Source: Gottfriedia luciferensis (lineage in GTDB: Bacteria; Bacillota; Bacilli; Bacillales; Bacillaceae_G). Taken from it: a stretch of DNA of 60,606 nucleotides. Made by a program: the position numbers and the translations under genes. Under the pieces are notes generated by a model. The model was not told the DNA's origin, searched no databases, and worked only from the letters and a program-made list of their open reading frames with translations. The stretch lies in assembly GCF_001712755.1 (NCBI RefSeq), contig NZ_MDKC01000015.1:1-60606 (forward strand). The letters run 5' to 3'. The stretch's first letter is position 1. Each line of letters starts with the position of its first letter. Below, one piece after another: positions 18,293-28,036 of this stretch.

Positions 18293-19840
18293 TTATTTAC
18301 TGCTGTCTTGTGGTTTACGTTGTCCACCACGGTTGTTATCGCGAGAACCTTCGTTTCGTTTGCCACGGAAGTTTCCTCCACGGTTGTCACGGTCTCCACG
18401 ACGTCCATCTCCACGACGATTATCGCTACGACGTCCATCTCCACCGCCACGTCTATTTTCACCACGACGGAATCCACCGCCGCCGCCACCGTTTCCTCCG
18501 CGTCCGCCACGGTCACGTTTGACCATTGGTGGCTCATCAGTTAAACGAACTGGTGTTTCATTAGGCTCTTTTGTTAACATTTTTAAAGCTGCAGCTACAA
18601 CACTTACAGAATCATGCTCTTCAAGTAATTCTTCTGCAATACGTTTGTAGAACGCTAAATTATCACTTTCCATAGTCGAAGTTAATTTTTCTGCAATGAT
18701 ACGTTGTTGACTTTCAATTGCTTCGTCTAATGTAGGTGCAGTCATACGTTCCATACGACGTTTAGTTGTACGTTCGATATTTTTTAATTGATTAAACTCA
18801 CGAGGAGTAATAAATAACATCGCTATACCTGATTTCCCAGCACGTCCTGTACGTCCAATACGATGAACGTAGCTTTCAGGATCTTGAGGAATATCAAAGT
18901 TGTATACATGTGTAACGCCAGAAATATCTAATCCACGAGCTGCTACATCAGTTGCAACTAAAACATCAATTGAACCAGCTTTAAATTTACGAAGTACTTG
19001 CTCACGTTTTGCTTGTGATAAATCACCATGAATACCTTCTGCAGCATAACCACGTAAGTTTAACGCTTCTGATAATTCATCAACACGACGTTTTGTACGT
19101 CCGAAAATAATTGCTAATTCTGGTGTTTGAATATCTAATAAACGTGTAAGAACGTCAAACTTTTTCTTTTCTTGAACTTCAATAAAATGTTGTTCAATGT
19201 TCGGCATTGTTACTTCTTTTGCTTTTACTTTTACGATTTGTGGATTTGTCATGAAAGTTTCTGCAATGCGACGAATTGGATCAGGCATTGTAGCAGAGAA
19301 AAGAAGTGTTTGTTTGTTTTCTGGAACTTCTTTTAAGATCGCTTCAATATCTTCAATGAATCCCATGTTTAACATTTCATCCGCTTCATCTAAAACAACT
19401 GTGTTTACATTGTTTAAGCGAATTGTACGGCGGTTAATATGGTCTTGAATACGACCAGGAGTTCCAACAATAATATGTGGGAATTTTTTTAATGAACGCA
19501 TTTGACGATTAATATCTTGTCCACCGTATATTGGAAGGATTTTTACACCTTTATTCATACCAATTTTGTGTAATTCTTCACCAACTTGAATAGCTAACTC
19601 ACGTGTAGGTGCGATAACAAGTCCTTGAACATTGTTACTATCTACATCAATTTTTTCTAGTAATGGAATACCAAAAGCGGCAGTTTTACCAGTACCAGTT
19701 TGCGCTTGACCAATTACATCATGGCCTTGTTTTGCTAATGGAATAGTCTGCGCTTGAATTGGAGTAGCTTCCTCGAAGCCTAATTTTTCAATCGCAAACA
19801 GGATCTTACTACTTAATCCTAATTCTTGAAATGTTGTCAA
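18293..19840 (-). CDS. cshA: DEAD-box RNA helicase CshA
   Basis: 515 aa. All helicase motifs are visible: Q motif ([11 protein letters not shown]), [23 protein letters not shown], and [10 protein letters not shown]. After about residue 430 comes a low-complexity Arg/Gly-rich tail ([13 protein letters not shown]...) that binds RNA. CshA helps unwind mRNA in the degradosome and in ribosome assembly, above all in the cold. TTG start with AAGGAG upstream. The G/C-rich tail produces long false reading frames on the other strand (18241-18650). Confidence 0.96.
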   Translation of the reverse strand: MTTFQELGLSSKILFAIEKLGFEEATPIQAQTIPLAKQGHDVIGQAQTGTGKTAAFGIPLLEKIDVDSNNVQGLVIAPTRELAIQVGEELHKIGMNKGVKILPIYGGQDINRQMRSLKKFPHIIVGTPGRIQDHINRRTIRLNNVNTVVLDEADEMLNMGFIEDIEAILKEVPENKQTLLFSATMPDPIRRIAETFMTNPQIVKVKAKEVTMPNIEQHFIEVQEKKKFDVLTRLLDIQTPELAIIFGRTKRRVDELSEALNLRGYAAEGIHGDLSQAKREQVLRKFKAGSIDVLVATDVAARGLDISGVTHVYNFDIPQDPESYVHRIGRTGRAGKSGIAMLFITPREFNQLKNIERTTKRRMERMTAPTLDEAIESQQRIIAEKLTSTMESDNLAFYKRIAEELLEEHDSVSVVAAALKMLTKEPNETPVRLTDEPPMVKRDRGGRGGNGGGGGGFRRGENRRGGGDGRRSDNRRGDGRRGDRDNRGGNFRGKRNEGSRDNNRGGQRKPQDSSK

Positions 19841-20258
19841 TTTGGTTAATCTCCTTTGTATCTCAATTGATCTATAAAAATTTAAAAAAATTATATGTTT
19901 CGTGACTGTTCATATGGAAGGTTCGTTTTTAGTGGAAAACAATAGTCCGAAGTATCATGAAAAGGAAACAATATCTACCCATTATACGGACATTCTATCT
20001 AAAAAGCAAATGAAGTTATATTCTAACAATTTGATTTCCAAACTATATTTTGCCCTTATATTATAGTTAAATTCGCTATAAAATCATGTTTATAGCCTTC
20101 TTCATCCCTTATATTACGAACAGTTTTCATTTGTTAAATTACGCGTATAAAGTTTTCACTTCGCATATTTTTACATACAAGAAGCGAAGAGCAGAACGAA
20201 TGGAATAAGGAAATTTTTTAATCCCTATTTCTCCTGCCTTCCCTTCCTTATTATATGC
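19841..20258. other. Gap between murF and cshA
   Basis: 418 bases. The segment before cshA would be its leader (minus strand). An AAGGAA/TTCCTT pair near 20210-20250 could be a weak murF terminator. I see no gene, RNA family or clear operator. Confidence 0.4.
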
Positions 20259-21644
20259 TTACACTTGATTTACTAACGCATTTACAACTTCTTCTAATTT
20301 CATTCCCCTAGAAGCTTTTACTAATACTAAGTCATTTGGTCGAACTTGTTGTAATAAATCTTCAATTAACTTATTTTTATCATCGAAGCTTTTTACTCTT
20401 GAAGAGTCCATTTGTTCAAAAGCTGACGTTGCTGCAAATTTACTTAATGGTCCAAAAGTATAAAGAAAATCGAAATGAAGGTTTACAACTTCTTCTCCAA
20501 TTTCTTCATGAAAAGCAATTTCTTGATCACCTAATTCTAACATATCGCCAAATACTACAAATTTTCGATTATAACTCTTCAGTTCCGAAGCAAATAAAAG
20601 AGCCGCTTTCATTGATGTAACACTTGCATTATAGGCATCATTAATAACAGTTATTCCATTATTTTCATTCTTTAATAGTTCCATACGCATTTTTGTCATT
20701 TCTAAATTCTGCATTCCAGAACTAATTTCATCCCATGTTAATGAAAACTTCCTCGCAACTGCAATAGCTGCCAATGTATTACTAATATTATGTTTGCCTA
20801 GTACGGCCAATTTGAAACGGAAATCCTTCGCTTTATTTATTTCAAATTCACTTCCAGATTCATTCATTTCAATAAATGTTGGATATACATCATTACTTTC
20901 GCTTAAACCAAAAGTTTCGATCGTATAGATTAAGTTTTTGTCTTTTGTACCTTCGATTAATAATGGTTCATCGCCATTAATGACAAGTAAACCATTTTTT
21001 GATAGTCCGCTAGCAATCTCAAGCTTCGCCTTTGCGATCCCAGCCCTTGAGCCTAGTTCCTGCATATGAGACTCACCGATGTTTGTAATGATTGCCGCGT
21101 CAGGCTCAGCTAAATTAGACAAAAATTCAATTTCTCCATAATTGCTCATACCCATTTCTAAGACAGCAACCTCTGTATCTTCTGCCATCGCTAAAACTGT
21201 TAACGGAAGTCCGATATGATTATTAAAGTTCCCTTGTGTTTTATGTACTTTATATTTTGCTGAAAGAATGCTAGTTAAAATATCTTTTGTCGATGTTTTC
21301 CCATTACTTCCTGTTATACCAACTATTTTTCCATTCCACTCACTTAAATATGATTTGGACAGTTTTTGTAAGGCTTCTAATGTATCATCAACTAAGATGA
21401 CAGATGCATTAGTTGGTACATTTGAAAACTTTCTAGAACAAAGTACTGCACTAGCACCATTTTCAATTGCTTGAGGTAAAAATTGATGTGCATCGAATTT
21501 TTCACCAATTAGCGGTATAAATAATTTTCCATTTAAATCTACACGAGAGTCTGTTGAAACTCCGTTGATTGTTAAATCTTTACCCTTTAATTCGCTACCG
21601 GGGATCATGTTAATGATTTGAGATAAAGTACGTACGATTGACAT
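20259..21644 (-). CDS. murF: UDP-MurNAc-tripeptide--D-Ala-D-Ala ligase
   Basis: Adds D-Ala-D-Ala to UDP-MurNAc-tripeptide, the last cytoplasmic step of the stem peptide. 461 aa Mur ligase: ATP loop GITGSNGKTSTKD (near 110), EMGMSNYGEIE, INDAYNASVTSMKAAL. ATG 21644 is preferred to GTG 21650 since AGGAG sits nine bases before it. ddl is immediately upstream, so substrate maker and user are neighbours. Confidence 0.96.
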   Translation of the reverse strand: MSIVRTLSQIINMIPGSELKGKDLTINGVSTDSRVDLNGKLFIPLIGEKFDAHQFLPQAIENGASAVLCSRKFSNVPTNASVILVDDTLEALQKLSKSYLSEWNGKIVGITGSNGKTSTKDILTSILSAKYKVHKTQGNFNNHIGLPLTVLAMAEDTEVAVLEMGMSNYGEIEFLSNLAEPDAAIITNIGESHMQELGSRAGIAKAKLEIASGLSKNGLLVINGDEPLLIEGTKDKNLIYTIETFGLSESNDVYPTFIEMNESGSEFEINKAKDFRFKLAVLGKHNISNTLAAIAVARKFSLTWDEISSGMQNLEMTKMRMELLKNENNGITVINDAYNASVTSMKAALLFASELKSYNRKFVVFGDMLELGDQEIAFHEEIGEEVVNLHFDFLYTFGPLSKFAATSAFEQMDSSRVKSFDDKNKLIEDLLQQVRPNDLVLVKASRGMKLEEVVNALVNQV

Positions 21645-21685
21645 TGTCACCGACTCCTCTTCTATAGCATTTTTCTTCTATTCAC

Positions 21686-21721
21686 ATGAAAACACTATTC
21701 AACCATGAATAGTGTTTTCAA
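21686..21721 (-). terminator. Hairpin between ddl and murF
   Basis: Perfect 14-bp stem, arms 21688-21701 and 21706-21719, loop ACCA. The right arm supplies only TTTTC on the minus strand, so it may be a leaky terminator or stability hairpin that lets some ddl transcripts read into murF. Confidence 0.7.
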
Positions 21722-21724
21722 TTG

Positions 21725-22822
21725 TTAAATATTATATTTAATTTGTTGTTTTTGTTCGTAACGTTCAATTGCTAGATCGATTAATTTTTCAATTAATTTT
21801 GGATATGTTAATCCAGTAGCCTGCCATAATTGTGGATACATACTGAACGGAGTAAATCCAGGCATTGTATTAACTTCATTCATTAATACGCCACCATCTT
21901 CTGTTACGAAGAAATCAGCACGAGTTAAGCCTGATCCATCGATTGCTTTGAACGCCACTTCTGCATAATGCTTAATTTTTTCATATGTTTCAGTTTCTAC
22001 AGGAGCTGGGATAATTAGACCAGTATCGCCACTCTCATATTTTGCAGTATAATCATAAAATTCTACTGATGGTTTGATTTCGCCAACAACAGAACATTCA
22101 ACTTGATCGTTACCTAATACAGCAATTTCAATTTCACGTCCAACAATATTTTCTTCAATAATTATTTTACGGTCAAATTGGAATGCTTCTTCAAATGAAG
22201 CCATTAATGCTTCACGATTCTTAGCTTTCGTAATACCAACACTTGAACCTAAGTTTGCAGGTTTAACAAATACAGGATAGCCTAATTCTTTCTCGACTGC
22301 TTCATAGCAAGACTCTGCATTTGATTTCCACTCTGTTTTTAAGAAGTGTACATATTTAGCTTGAGGAATTCCAGCTTGAGCAAATAAGTTTTTCATAATC
22401 ACTTTATCCATACCAGCCGCTGAAGCTAATACACCATTTCCTACATAAGGGATATTTAATAGCTCAAGTAAACCTTGAACTGTTCCATCTTCACCATTTG
22501 GTCCATGTAATAATGGGAAAATAACGTCAACTGGGCCAGTTGAATCTTGATTTGAAGCTGCAGGAATAATTGATGAAGTTAACGCGACAGGAGCGATTTC
22601 ATTTACATGTTGATCTTCATTTGAGAATTTTAAAGCTGCAACACTTTCTACTTTCCCCTCAATTTGTTTCCCTTGTAACCATTCGCCTTGTTCTGTTATA
22701 TAAATTGGATACACATCAAATTTTGTGTGATCTAAAGCAGAAATAACGGCAAAAGCTGTTTGTAATGATACTTTGTGTTCTGCAGATTTACCGCCATATA
22801 ATAATCCTAACTTAATCTTCAT
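21725..22822 (-). CDS. ddl: D-alanine--D-alanine ligase
   Basis: 365 aa ATP-grasp enzyme: [14 protein letters not shown] near the start, [28 protein letters not shown] and the metal-binding [13 protein letters not shown] close to the end. AGGGGGAAC precedes the ATG. Pairs functionally with alr and murF in this window. Confidence 0.97.
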   Translation of the reverse strand: MKIKLGLLYGGKSAEHKVSLQTAFAVISALDHTKFDVYPIYITEQGEWLQGKQIEGKVESVAALKFSNEDQHVNEIAPVALTSSIIPAASNQDSTGPVDVIFPLLHGPNGEDGTVQGLLELLNIPYVGNGVLASAAGMDKVIMKNLFAQAGIPQAKYVHFLKTEWKSNAESCYEAVEKELGYPVFVKPANLGSSVGITKAKNREALMASFEEAFQFDRKIIIEENIVGREIEIAVLGNDQVECSVVGEIKPSVEFYDYTAKYESGDTGLIIPAPVETETYEKIKHYAEVAFKAIDGSGLTRADFFVTEDGGVLMNEVNTMPGFTPFSMYPQLWQATGLTYPKLIEKLIDLAIERYEQKQQIKYNI

Positions 22823-22958
22823 GATGTTCCCCCTACTATTTTTTGCTCTCCCTATTGTACCACTTTATACAAATGTGTATAAGCTTTTATGGGTAGAAAC
22901 CTATTTTTCTTTACAACATATGCAATGATATCTGTTTTGTGATTTCTTTACAACTAAA

Positions 22959-22989
22959 AAAAGCATAGCTCTACTTAAGCTATACTTAG
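22959..22989 (-). terminator. Terminator downstream of the MFS gene
   Basis: Minus-strand hairpin AAGTATAGCT / AGCTATGCTT with one mismatch (arms 22978-22987 and 22961-22970) and then T7. It lies about 120 bases after the MFS stop. Confidence 0.75.
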
Positions 22990-23111
22990 TTCGTAGACAA
23001 GAATATAAAAACTTGAATTTCAGATTGATTACAAGCGTTTTCGGGCAGTTTGATAAGTGTAATAAGCACTGCTCAATTGACGAAGCAACAAAGAAACAAG
23101 CATCCTGCGAC

Positions 23112-24383
23112 CTATTGCGCTATACCCTGTTGATTATCTCTAATCGCTACTTTTTCATCAAGTGAGCGATACATTATTCCTGATAGCACAACTCCTGTTC
23201 CAAGAATTATAAATAGCCATATTCCAAGTTTTAAATCAAATAAAAATCCACCTAATAAAGGCCCAAGAAATCCACCAATCGTCCATTTCATACTACCAAC
23301 CGCCATATAGGTCGCTCTTAATTCTTCAGGTGCAATGTTGGCCACAAATGTCATTTGAACTGGTGACATAACCATTTCTCCAAAGGTGTAGTATATGAAG
23401 ATTATTGCTAAGAAAAATAGAATCATCCACTTACCTACACCACCTGTAAGTAATAATGGAGGTGCAAGGCCGATTGATAAAATACCTAAGCCGAATAAGA
23501 TGGTTCCATAAAACATCGTTTTTCCAATTGAACGATTCGATAAATAACTTGAAATCGGAAATTGCAAAAGAACAACTAACAATCCATTAAGCGACATTAA
23601 AAATGGGTAAGGATTCCACATACCAAATTGAGATTGAAAGGTTTGTTTAAAATAAAGTGGTAACATTCCCTCAATTTGTGAGAAACCCATTGAAATAATT
23701 ACACCTGTTGCTACGTAAAAAATTAATAATTTATCAGATCTAATGATTTTCATAACCTTTTTAAAAGGTATTTTCGTTACTTCAGTCTTTTCTTTAACAT
23801 TCTTTTCTGCAGGAAGTGTTTCTTTTAATAGAATTAATTGTGCAATACTATAAAGCCCTAAAGTGATTGCTGCAATATAAAATAAACTGTCTTTCGAAAA
23901 GTAAACAACAGAACTTCCTAATAACGGACCGATTACGGTACCTACATTACTTCCAACCCTTAATAATCCATATGCTTCAGTTCTTTTCTCTGGTTTAGTA
24001 ACATCAGCTACCATAGCAGAAGCTGCTGGACTAAAGAACGAGTTACTAATACCTAGTAAAATTGATAAAATTAAAAATGCTGTATAGCCTTCTACTAAAG
24101 CAAAGGATACTAAAATAAGAGATGTTCCAAGCGTCGAAAAAACCATCATACGTTTTCGTCCATATAAATCAGCGAGTCTACCACCAGCCATCGAACCAAA
24201 TAATGATGCTATAGGTGAAATCGACATAATAAATCCTACCTTTAGCATTGAATCAACTTTTCCTTCTAGGTATAGAGCAAAAAATGGCATAAGCATCATC
24301 ATTGCACTACTCGTAATCGTTTCTCCGATTACTCGAATCCACACATTACGATCCATACCTTTTAACTTTTTAAAAAAATTCAT
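23112..24383 (-). CDS. MFS drug-efflux-type transporter
   Basis: About 423 aa with 12 predicted membrane segments. The MFS signature GGRLADLYGRKRMM lies between helices 2 and 3. Helix 5 carries VGPLLGSS, similar to the antiporter motif of drug pumps, so export of a small toxic compound is likely; the substrate is unknown. ATG 24383 is chosen because GGAGGTG lies 10 bases upstream; the frame runs four codons further up. Confidence 0.85.
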   Translation of the reverse strand: MNFFKKLKGMDRNVWIRVIGETITSSAMMMLMPFFALYLEGKVDSMLKVGFIMSISPIASLFGSMAGGRLADLYGRKRMMVFSTLGTSLILVSFALVEGYTAFLILSILLGISNSFFSPAASAMVADVTKPEKRTEAYGLLRVGSNVGTVIGPLLGSSVVYFSKDSLFYIAAITLGLYSIAQLILLKETLPAEKNVKEKTEVTKIPFKKVMKIIRSDKLLIFYVATGVIISMGFSQIEGMLPLYFKQTFQSQFGMWNPYPFLMSLNGLLVVLLQFPISSYLSNRSIGKTMFYGTILFGLGILSIGLAPPLLLTGGVGKWMILFFLAIIFIYYTFGEMVMSPVQMTFVANIAPEELRATYMAVGSMKWTIGGFLGPLLGGFLFDLKLGIWLFIILGTGVVLSGIMYRSLDEKVAIRDNQQGIAQ

Positions 24384-24551
24384 CCTTAGCAGCACCTCCT
24401 AGTGCATCATAACTTCCATATTTTAATCATATCGGAAGAATTTTAAGTTTCAAATTACTTTATATACGTATCCGATAAAATATGTTATACAAAACAAAAG
24501 GGCGTTCAAATTGACTTATCGCCATTTGAACACCCACTCTTTTTTTAACTT

Positions 24552-24779
24552 TTAAACTTGTTCTTTTGAAGGAACTGAGAACATCAATCCCAAAAAAGTA
24601 CCTAATAGAAATAAGGTTGAACAAGAGCCCATCAATACTATGCTCACCGTTAAGCTTATGCCTGTATGTAAGAAACCGCTTCCAGTAAAATATAGTAAAA
24701 AAAGAATAAGACCAATAAAAAAGGCAATACCAGAATATTGAGTATATGTTTCAACGATTTCATAATCAGTTCGCTTCAT
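24552..24779 (-). CDS. Small membrane protein of unknown function
   Basis: 75 aa with two hydrophobic segments (about residues 15-35 and 44-66), a charged N-terminus (MKRTDYEIVE) and a short C-terminal tail ending SVPSKEQV. The start with AGGAGG nine bases upstream excludes 23 upstream codons. Upstream at 24828-24847 there is a tandem TTGTGACAAC-TTTGTGACAC. I do not recognise the family. Confidence 0.7.
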   Translation of the reverse strand: MKRTDYEIVETYTQYSGIAFFIGLILFLLYFTGSGFLHTGISLTVSIVLMGSCSTLFLLGTFLGLMFSVPSKEQV

Positions 24780-24954
24780 AATGATTAACCTCCTGTTTTC
24801 ATCTTTTTTGTGAATTGCAATACCTAATTTGTGACAACTTTGTGACACTTTTATAGTAACACACTTATTTCACAATTGTAAATATTTTCAGAAAACTTTT
24901 TTGAAAATATTTTGTTCAATAGTAACAAACCTCCCCCTTCTAAATAAAAAACAA

Positions 24955-24987
24955 AAAAACCGAGACAAATAGTCATCTCGGTTAAAA
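24955..24987 (-). terminator. msrAB terminator
   Basis: Minus-strand hairpin CCGAGA / TCTCGG (arms 24976-24981 and 24960-24965) followed by T7. Confidence 0.82.
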
Positions 24988-25034
24988 TTTTAATTATTTC
25001 ACTTTGATTGTACCTAGTTAAATATCCTTAGTGT

Positions 25035-25982
25035 CTATTTAAGAAAGATACTCTTATAATTACCATAGCCCTCTTCATCCATTTTTTCATATGGAACAAA
25101 TCTTAATGCCGCAGAGTTTATACAGTAGCGAAGGCCCTCAGGTCCAGGTCCATCATCAAATACATGCCCTAGATGCGAGTCAGCTTCAGAACTTCTGACT
25201 TCAATACGCAACATTCCATGACTATAGTCCTTCTTCTCCTCAATTTCACCTTTTAGAATCGGCTTTGTAAAACTTGGCCATCCACAGCCTGAATCAAATT
25301 TATCTAATGAACTAAATAAAGGAAGTCCTGATACGATATCAACATAAATTCCTTTTTCTTTATGATTCCAAAACTCATTTCTAAATGGTGGTTCAGTTGC
25401 ATCTTCCTGAGTAACAGCATACTGAATCGGTGTTAGTCTTTGCTTAAGCTCCTCTTGGCCCGTTTTCCAGTGTTCCTTTAAAAATTTTTGACGACCAGAT
25501 CCTTTAAAGTAAAGTTGGTAACGAACCGGGTGCTTTTTATAATAATGCTGATGATATTCTTCTGCTTCATAAAATGGTTTTGCAGGTAAAATTTCAGTCA
25601 CAATTGATTTCTTGAAAACGCCACTTTTCTCTAGTTTATCTTTCGAAGCTAGAGCTTGCTCTTTTTGACTTTCATTATGATAAAAAATTGCAGTTTTATA
25701 CGAACTACCTCGATCATTAAATTGCCCACCTACATCTGTTGGGTCAATTTGTTGCCAAAATAAGTCCAATAATTTTTCATACGGATAGACTTCTGGATCA
25801 AATGTAATTTGAACAGCTTCATAATGACCTGTTAAATGTGTGCATACTTCTTCATATGTCGGGTTTTCTTTTTCCCCACCTGTATAGCCTGAAACAACTT
25901 TTATAATTCCGTCCTGTTGATCAAACGGTTTTACCATACACCAAAAACATCCACCAGCAAATGTAGCCAATTCTGTGCCCAT
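25035..25982 (-). CDS. msrA: Bifunctional methionine sulfoxide reductase MsrA-MsrB
   Basis: Repairs oxidised methionine. N-terminal MsrA domain (catalytic Cys in GGCFWC, about residue 12) fused to a C-terminal MsrB domain: [11 protein letters not shown] and [13 protein letters not shown] with its catalytic Cys. The fusion handles both S and R sulfoxides; B. subtilis encodes the two as separate genes, and fusions occur elsewhere in Firmicutes. The CXXC zinc site of some MsrB proteins is not evident. ATG 25982 is chosen, with AGGAGG nine bases before it. Confidence 0.94.
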   Translation of the reverse strand: MGTELATFAGGCFWCMVKPFDQQDGIIKVVSGYTGGEKENPTYEEVCTHLTGHYEAVQITFDPEVYPYEKLLDLFWQQIDPTDVGGQFNDRGSSYKTAIFYHNESQKEQALASKDKLEKSGVFKKSIVTEILPAKPFYEAEEYHQHYYKKHPVRYQLYFKGSGRQKFLKEHWKTGQEELKQRLTPIQYAVTQEDATEPPFRNEFWNHKEKGIYVDIVSGLPLFSSLDKFDSGCGWPSFTKPILKGEIEEKKDYSHGMLRIEVRSSEADSHLGHVFDDGPGPEGLRYCINSAALRFVPYEKMDEEGYGNYKSIFLK

Positions 25983-26134
25983 ACCTTTACTCCTCCTAAA
26001 AATTGTCATTAATTATATTTACCATATCTAATAGCCGATATAAATATTTTTGCTTAAAAAAGACCAATTCTTAACTTGAAAGAATTGAGATTTGTATGTA
26101 AACTTATACGATAATTACACAGGAGGAAATAAAA

Positions 26135-26536
26135 ATGTTTGAAGAATTTAAGAAGTTTGCCCTTAAAGGGAATGTACTTGATTTAGCAGTCGGGGTAATT
26201 ATTGGGGGTGCTTTTGGTAAGATCGTATCTTCTTTAGTTGGAGATATTATGATGCCTCTAATCGGATTGATCTCTGGAGGTGTAGATTTCTCAAGTTTAA
26301 TGTACACATACAATAAAACTCAAATTAAATATGGTTCATTCATCCAAACAGTAGTCGACTTCCTAATCATCTCAATCTCAGTATTTTTCTTTATTCGATT
26401 AATTAATAGACTTTCATTTAGAAAGAAAGAAGTAGAAGAAGCAAAACCTGTGGTTCCTACTAAAGAAGAAGCACTACTTATTGAAATACGTGATTTATTA
26501 AAAGAACAGGTTTCAAATCAAAAAGGTATAAGCTAA
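26135..26536 (+). CDS. mscL: Large-conductance mechanosensitive channel
   Basis: 133 aa, two membrane helices. The N-terminal [20 protein letters not shown] is the MscL gate helix. Opens under hypo-osmotic membrane tension. AGGAGGAA precedes the ATG. Monocistronic, with a terminator overlapping its stop. Confidence 0.96.
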   Translation: MFEEFKKFALKGNVLDLAVGVIIGGAFGKIVSSLVGDIMMPLIGLISGGVDFSSLMYTYNKTQIKYGSFIQTVVDFLIISISVFFFIRLINRLSFRKKEVEEAKPVVPTKEEALLIEIRDLLKEQVSNQKGIS

Positions 26537-26553
26537 AAGCTTATACCTTTTTG
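26520..26553 (+). terminator. mscL terminator
   Basis: 15-bp hairpin, arms 26520-26534 and 26538-26552, ending in a T-run and including the stop codon. Confidence 0.9.
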
Positions 26554-26572
26554 ATTACCCGTAAGAATATAT

Positions 26573-26611
26573 AAAAAACCTCGTACTATACTAATTATAA
26601 TACGAGGTTAA
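26573..26611 (-). terminator. Terminator of the CwlO-like gene
   Basis: Minus-strand stem AACCTCGTA / TACGAGGTT (arms 26601-26609 and 26577-26585) followed by TTTTTTAT, eight bases after the stop. Confidence 0.87.
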
Positions 26612-26618
26612 TAAACTA

Positions 26619-27824
26619 TTAGAATTTTCCATAACCTAAGAAGTGAGAACGAACCCAGCTATTACTTAAGCTGATTACGCTGATTCCTTTACTTCCAGCA
26701 TGAACCATTTTATTTCCACCAATATAAATACCCATATGTGAAGGACCATTAATATAAGTATTTTGTAAGAATACTAGGTCACCAGGTTGTGGAGAGCTGA
26801 TTTTTGTCGCATTGCTCCAATATGTTTTTACATTTCCACGAGAGATGCCATATCCATTATGTGAATATACATACCAGATGAAACCACTGCAATCAAAACC
26901 GCTTGGAGACGTTCCACCAAATACATAAGGTACACCTTGGAATTGTAAAGCATAATCTACAAGGCCTCCAGTTGCTACTGGACCATCATTATTTGAACCT
27001 GAATCAGGTTTAGAATTTGAATTTGAATCTGAACTAGAATTTGAATCAGATTTCGAATCAGAATTTGAACTAGATTTAGCGGCTGGAGTGCTGCTAACGC
27101 TGTCATCTTCACCATCATCGCTAGATAAAGCAGCTAATTCAAGAGATTGTTGCTCAAGACGTTGAACTCTCTCATCTTCTTTTGCATTCTCTAGTTCTTT
27201 AACAGCTAACTTTAAGTTTGCTTCAGCAGTAATTAATGATTTTTGCTTTTCAGCTTGTGATTTAGAAAGTTCACTTTGTTGAGCAACTAAATCTTCTTTT
27301 GCTGTTACTAAAGATGCTTTCTTCTCATCAACAAGTTGTTTTTCTTTTAATACTTCTGCTTGTTCAGACTTTTGTTCTTTAATGATATTTTCATCAGCTT
27401 CAAAAAGTGTTGAAATTGAGTTTACTCGATTAAAGAAATCTACGATTGAGTCTGAATTAAATAAAACGTCTGTTACTAGATTCACTTTTGGTTGCTTTTG
27501 CATTGCAACTAAACGATCCTCTAATAAATCGTTACGTTTTTGAATTCTGTCTTGTAAGTATGTAATTCTTGCATTTTTATCTTTAATAATTTCTTCTGTT
27601 TCAGAAATTTCTGCTTTTTTAGCTTCTATGTTTTGCTTAGTAGTTTTAATTTGTTGATCTATTTTCTCTATCTCGTTGCTTAATTCTTTAAATTGTGATT
27701 GGAACTTATCTACTTCAGCTTGCTTTGTTTCAACTTTGCTATCAGCTAATACTGAAGCATTTGGCGCTAATGATAATACTATTGTACTTGCCATCGCCAG
27801 CACTGCTAGTTTTTTTCTTAACAT
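26619..27824 (-). CDS. cwlO: CwlO-like peptidoglycan DL-endopeptidase
   Basis: 401 aa secreted protein: signal peptide 1-27 (cut after VLA), long coiled coil (about 33-235), Ser/Asp/Asn-rich linker (about 240-280), C-terminal NlpC/P60 domain. Catalytic Cys is about residue 312 in GFDCSGF and the His is in PSHMGIYIG. The layout matches B. subtilis CwlO, which cuts the gamma-D-Glu-mDAP bond to allow elongation and is activated by FtsEX through the coiled coil. A WalR-like box lies 69 bases upstream. Another CwlO paralogue is possible. Confidence 0.86.
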   Translation of the reverse strand: MLRKKLAVLAMASTIVLSLAPNASVLADSKVETKQAEVDKFQSQFKELSNEIEKIDQQIKTTKQNIEAKKAEISETEEIIKDKNARITYLQDRIQKRNDLLEDRLVAMQKQPKVNLVTDVLFNSDSIVDFFNRVNSISTLFEADENIIKEQKSEQAEVLKEKQLVDEKKASLVTAKEDLVAQQSELSKSQAEKQKSLITAEANLKLAVKELENAKEDERVQRLEQQSLELAALSSDDGEDDSVSSTPAAKSSSNSDSKSDSNSSSDSNSNSKPDSGSNNDGPVATGGLVDYALQFQGVPYVFGGTSPSGFDCSGFIWYVYSHNGYGISRGNVKTYWSNATKISSPQPGDLVFLQNTYINGPSHMGIYIGGNKMVHAGSKGISVISLSNSWVRSHFLGYGKF

Positions 27825-27892
27825 TTCAGCGTTTCTCCTCTCGCTAATCTACGTAAATATTTATACCATAGATTCCCGAAGAGAGTCGCAAT

Positions 27893-27909
27893 TGTTACAA
27901 TATTGTAAT
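27893..27909. promoter_or_regulatory. WalR-like box upstream of the CwlO-like gene
   Basis: TGTTAC-AATAT-TGTAAT on the plus strand fits the WalR consensus of two TGTWAH hexamers five bases apart. WalRK activates cwlO in B. subtilis. The box is in reverse orientation relative to the gene; function is inferred. Confidence 0.45.
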
Positions 27910-27972
27910 ATAAATGATAAATATGTCTTTATATGTCGATAAATTATCATCTTTTATTAAAGGAAACGAAAT

Positions 27973-28002
27973 AAAACACTTCTATATTATATAGAAGTGT
28001 CA
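27973..28002 (-). terminator. lysA terminator
   Basis: Minus-strand hairpin ACACTTCTATA / TATAGAAGTGT followed by TTTTATTT, about 35 bases after the stop. Confidence 0.87.
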
Positions 28003-28036
28003 GTATTGATACAAATAACACAAAAACGTTAATTAT

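Noticed and set aside
18241-18650. Plus- and minus-strand frames opposite the end of cshA
   Set aside because: Low-complexity frames created by the Arg/Gly-rich tail of CshA.
24828-24847. Tandem TTGTGACAAC / TTTGTGACAC as a Rex, Fnr or ResD site
   Set aside because: Direct rather than inverted repeats, and none of the consensus sequences fits well.
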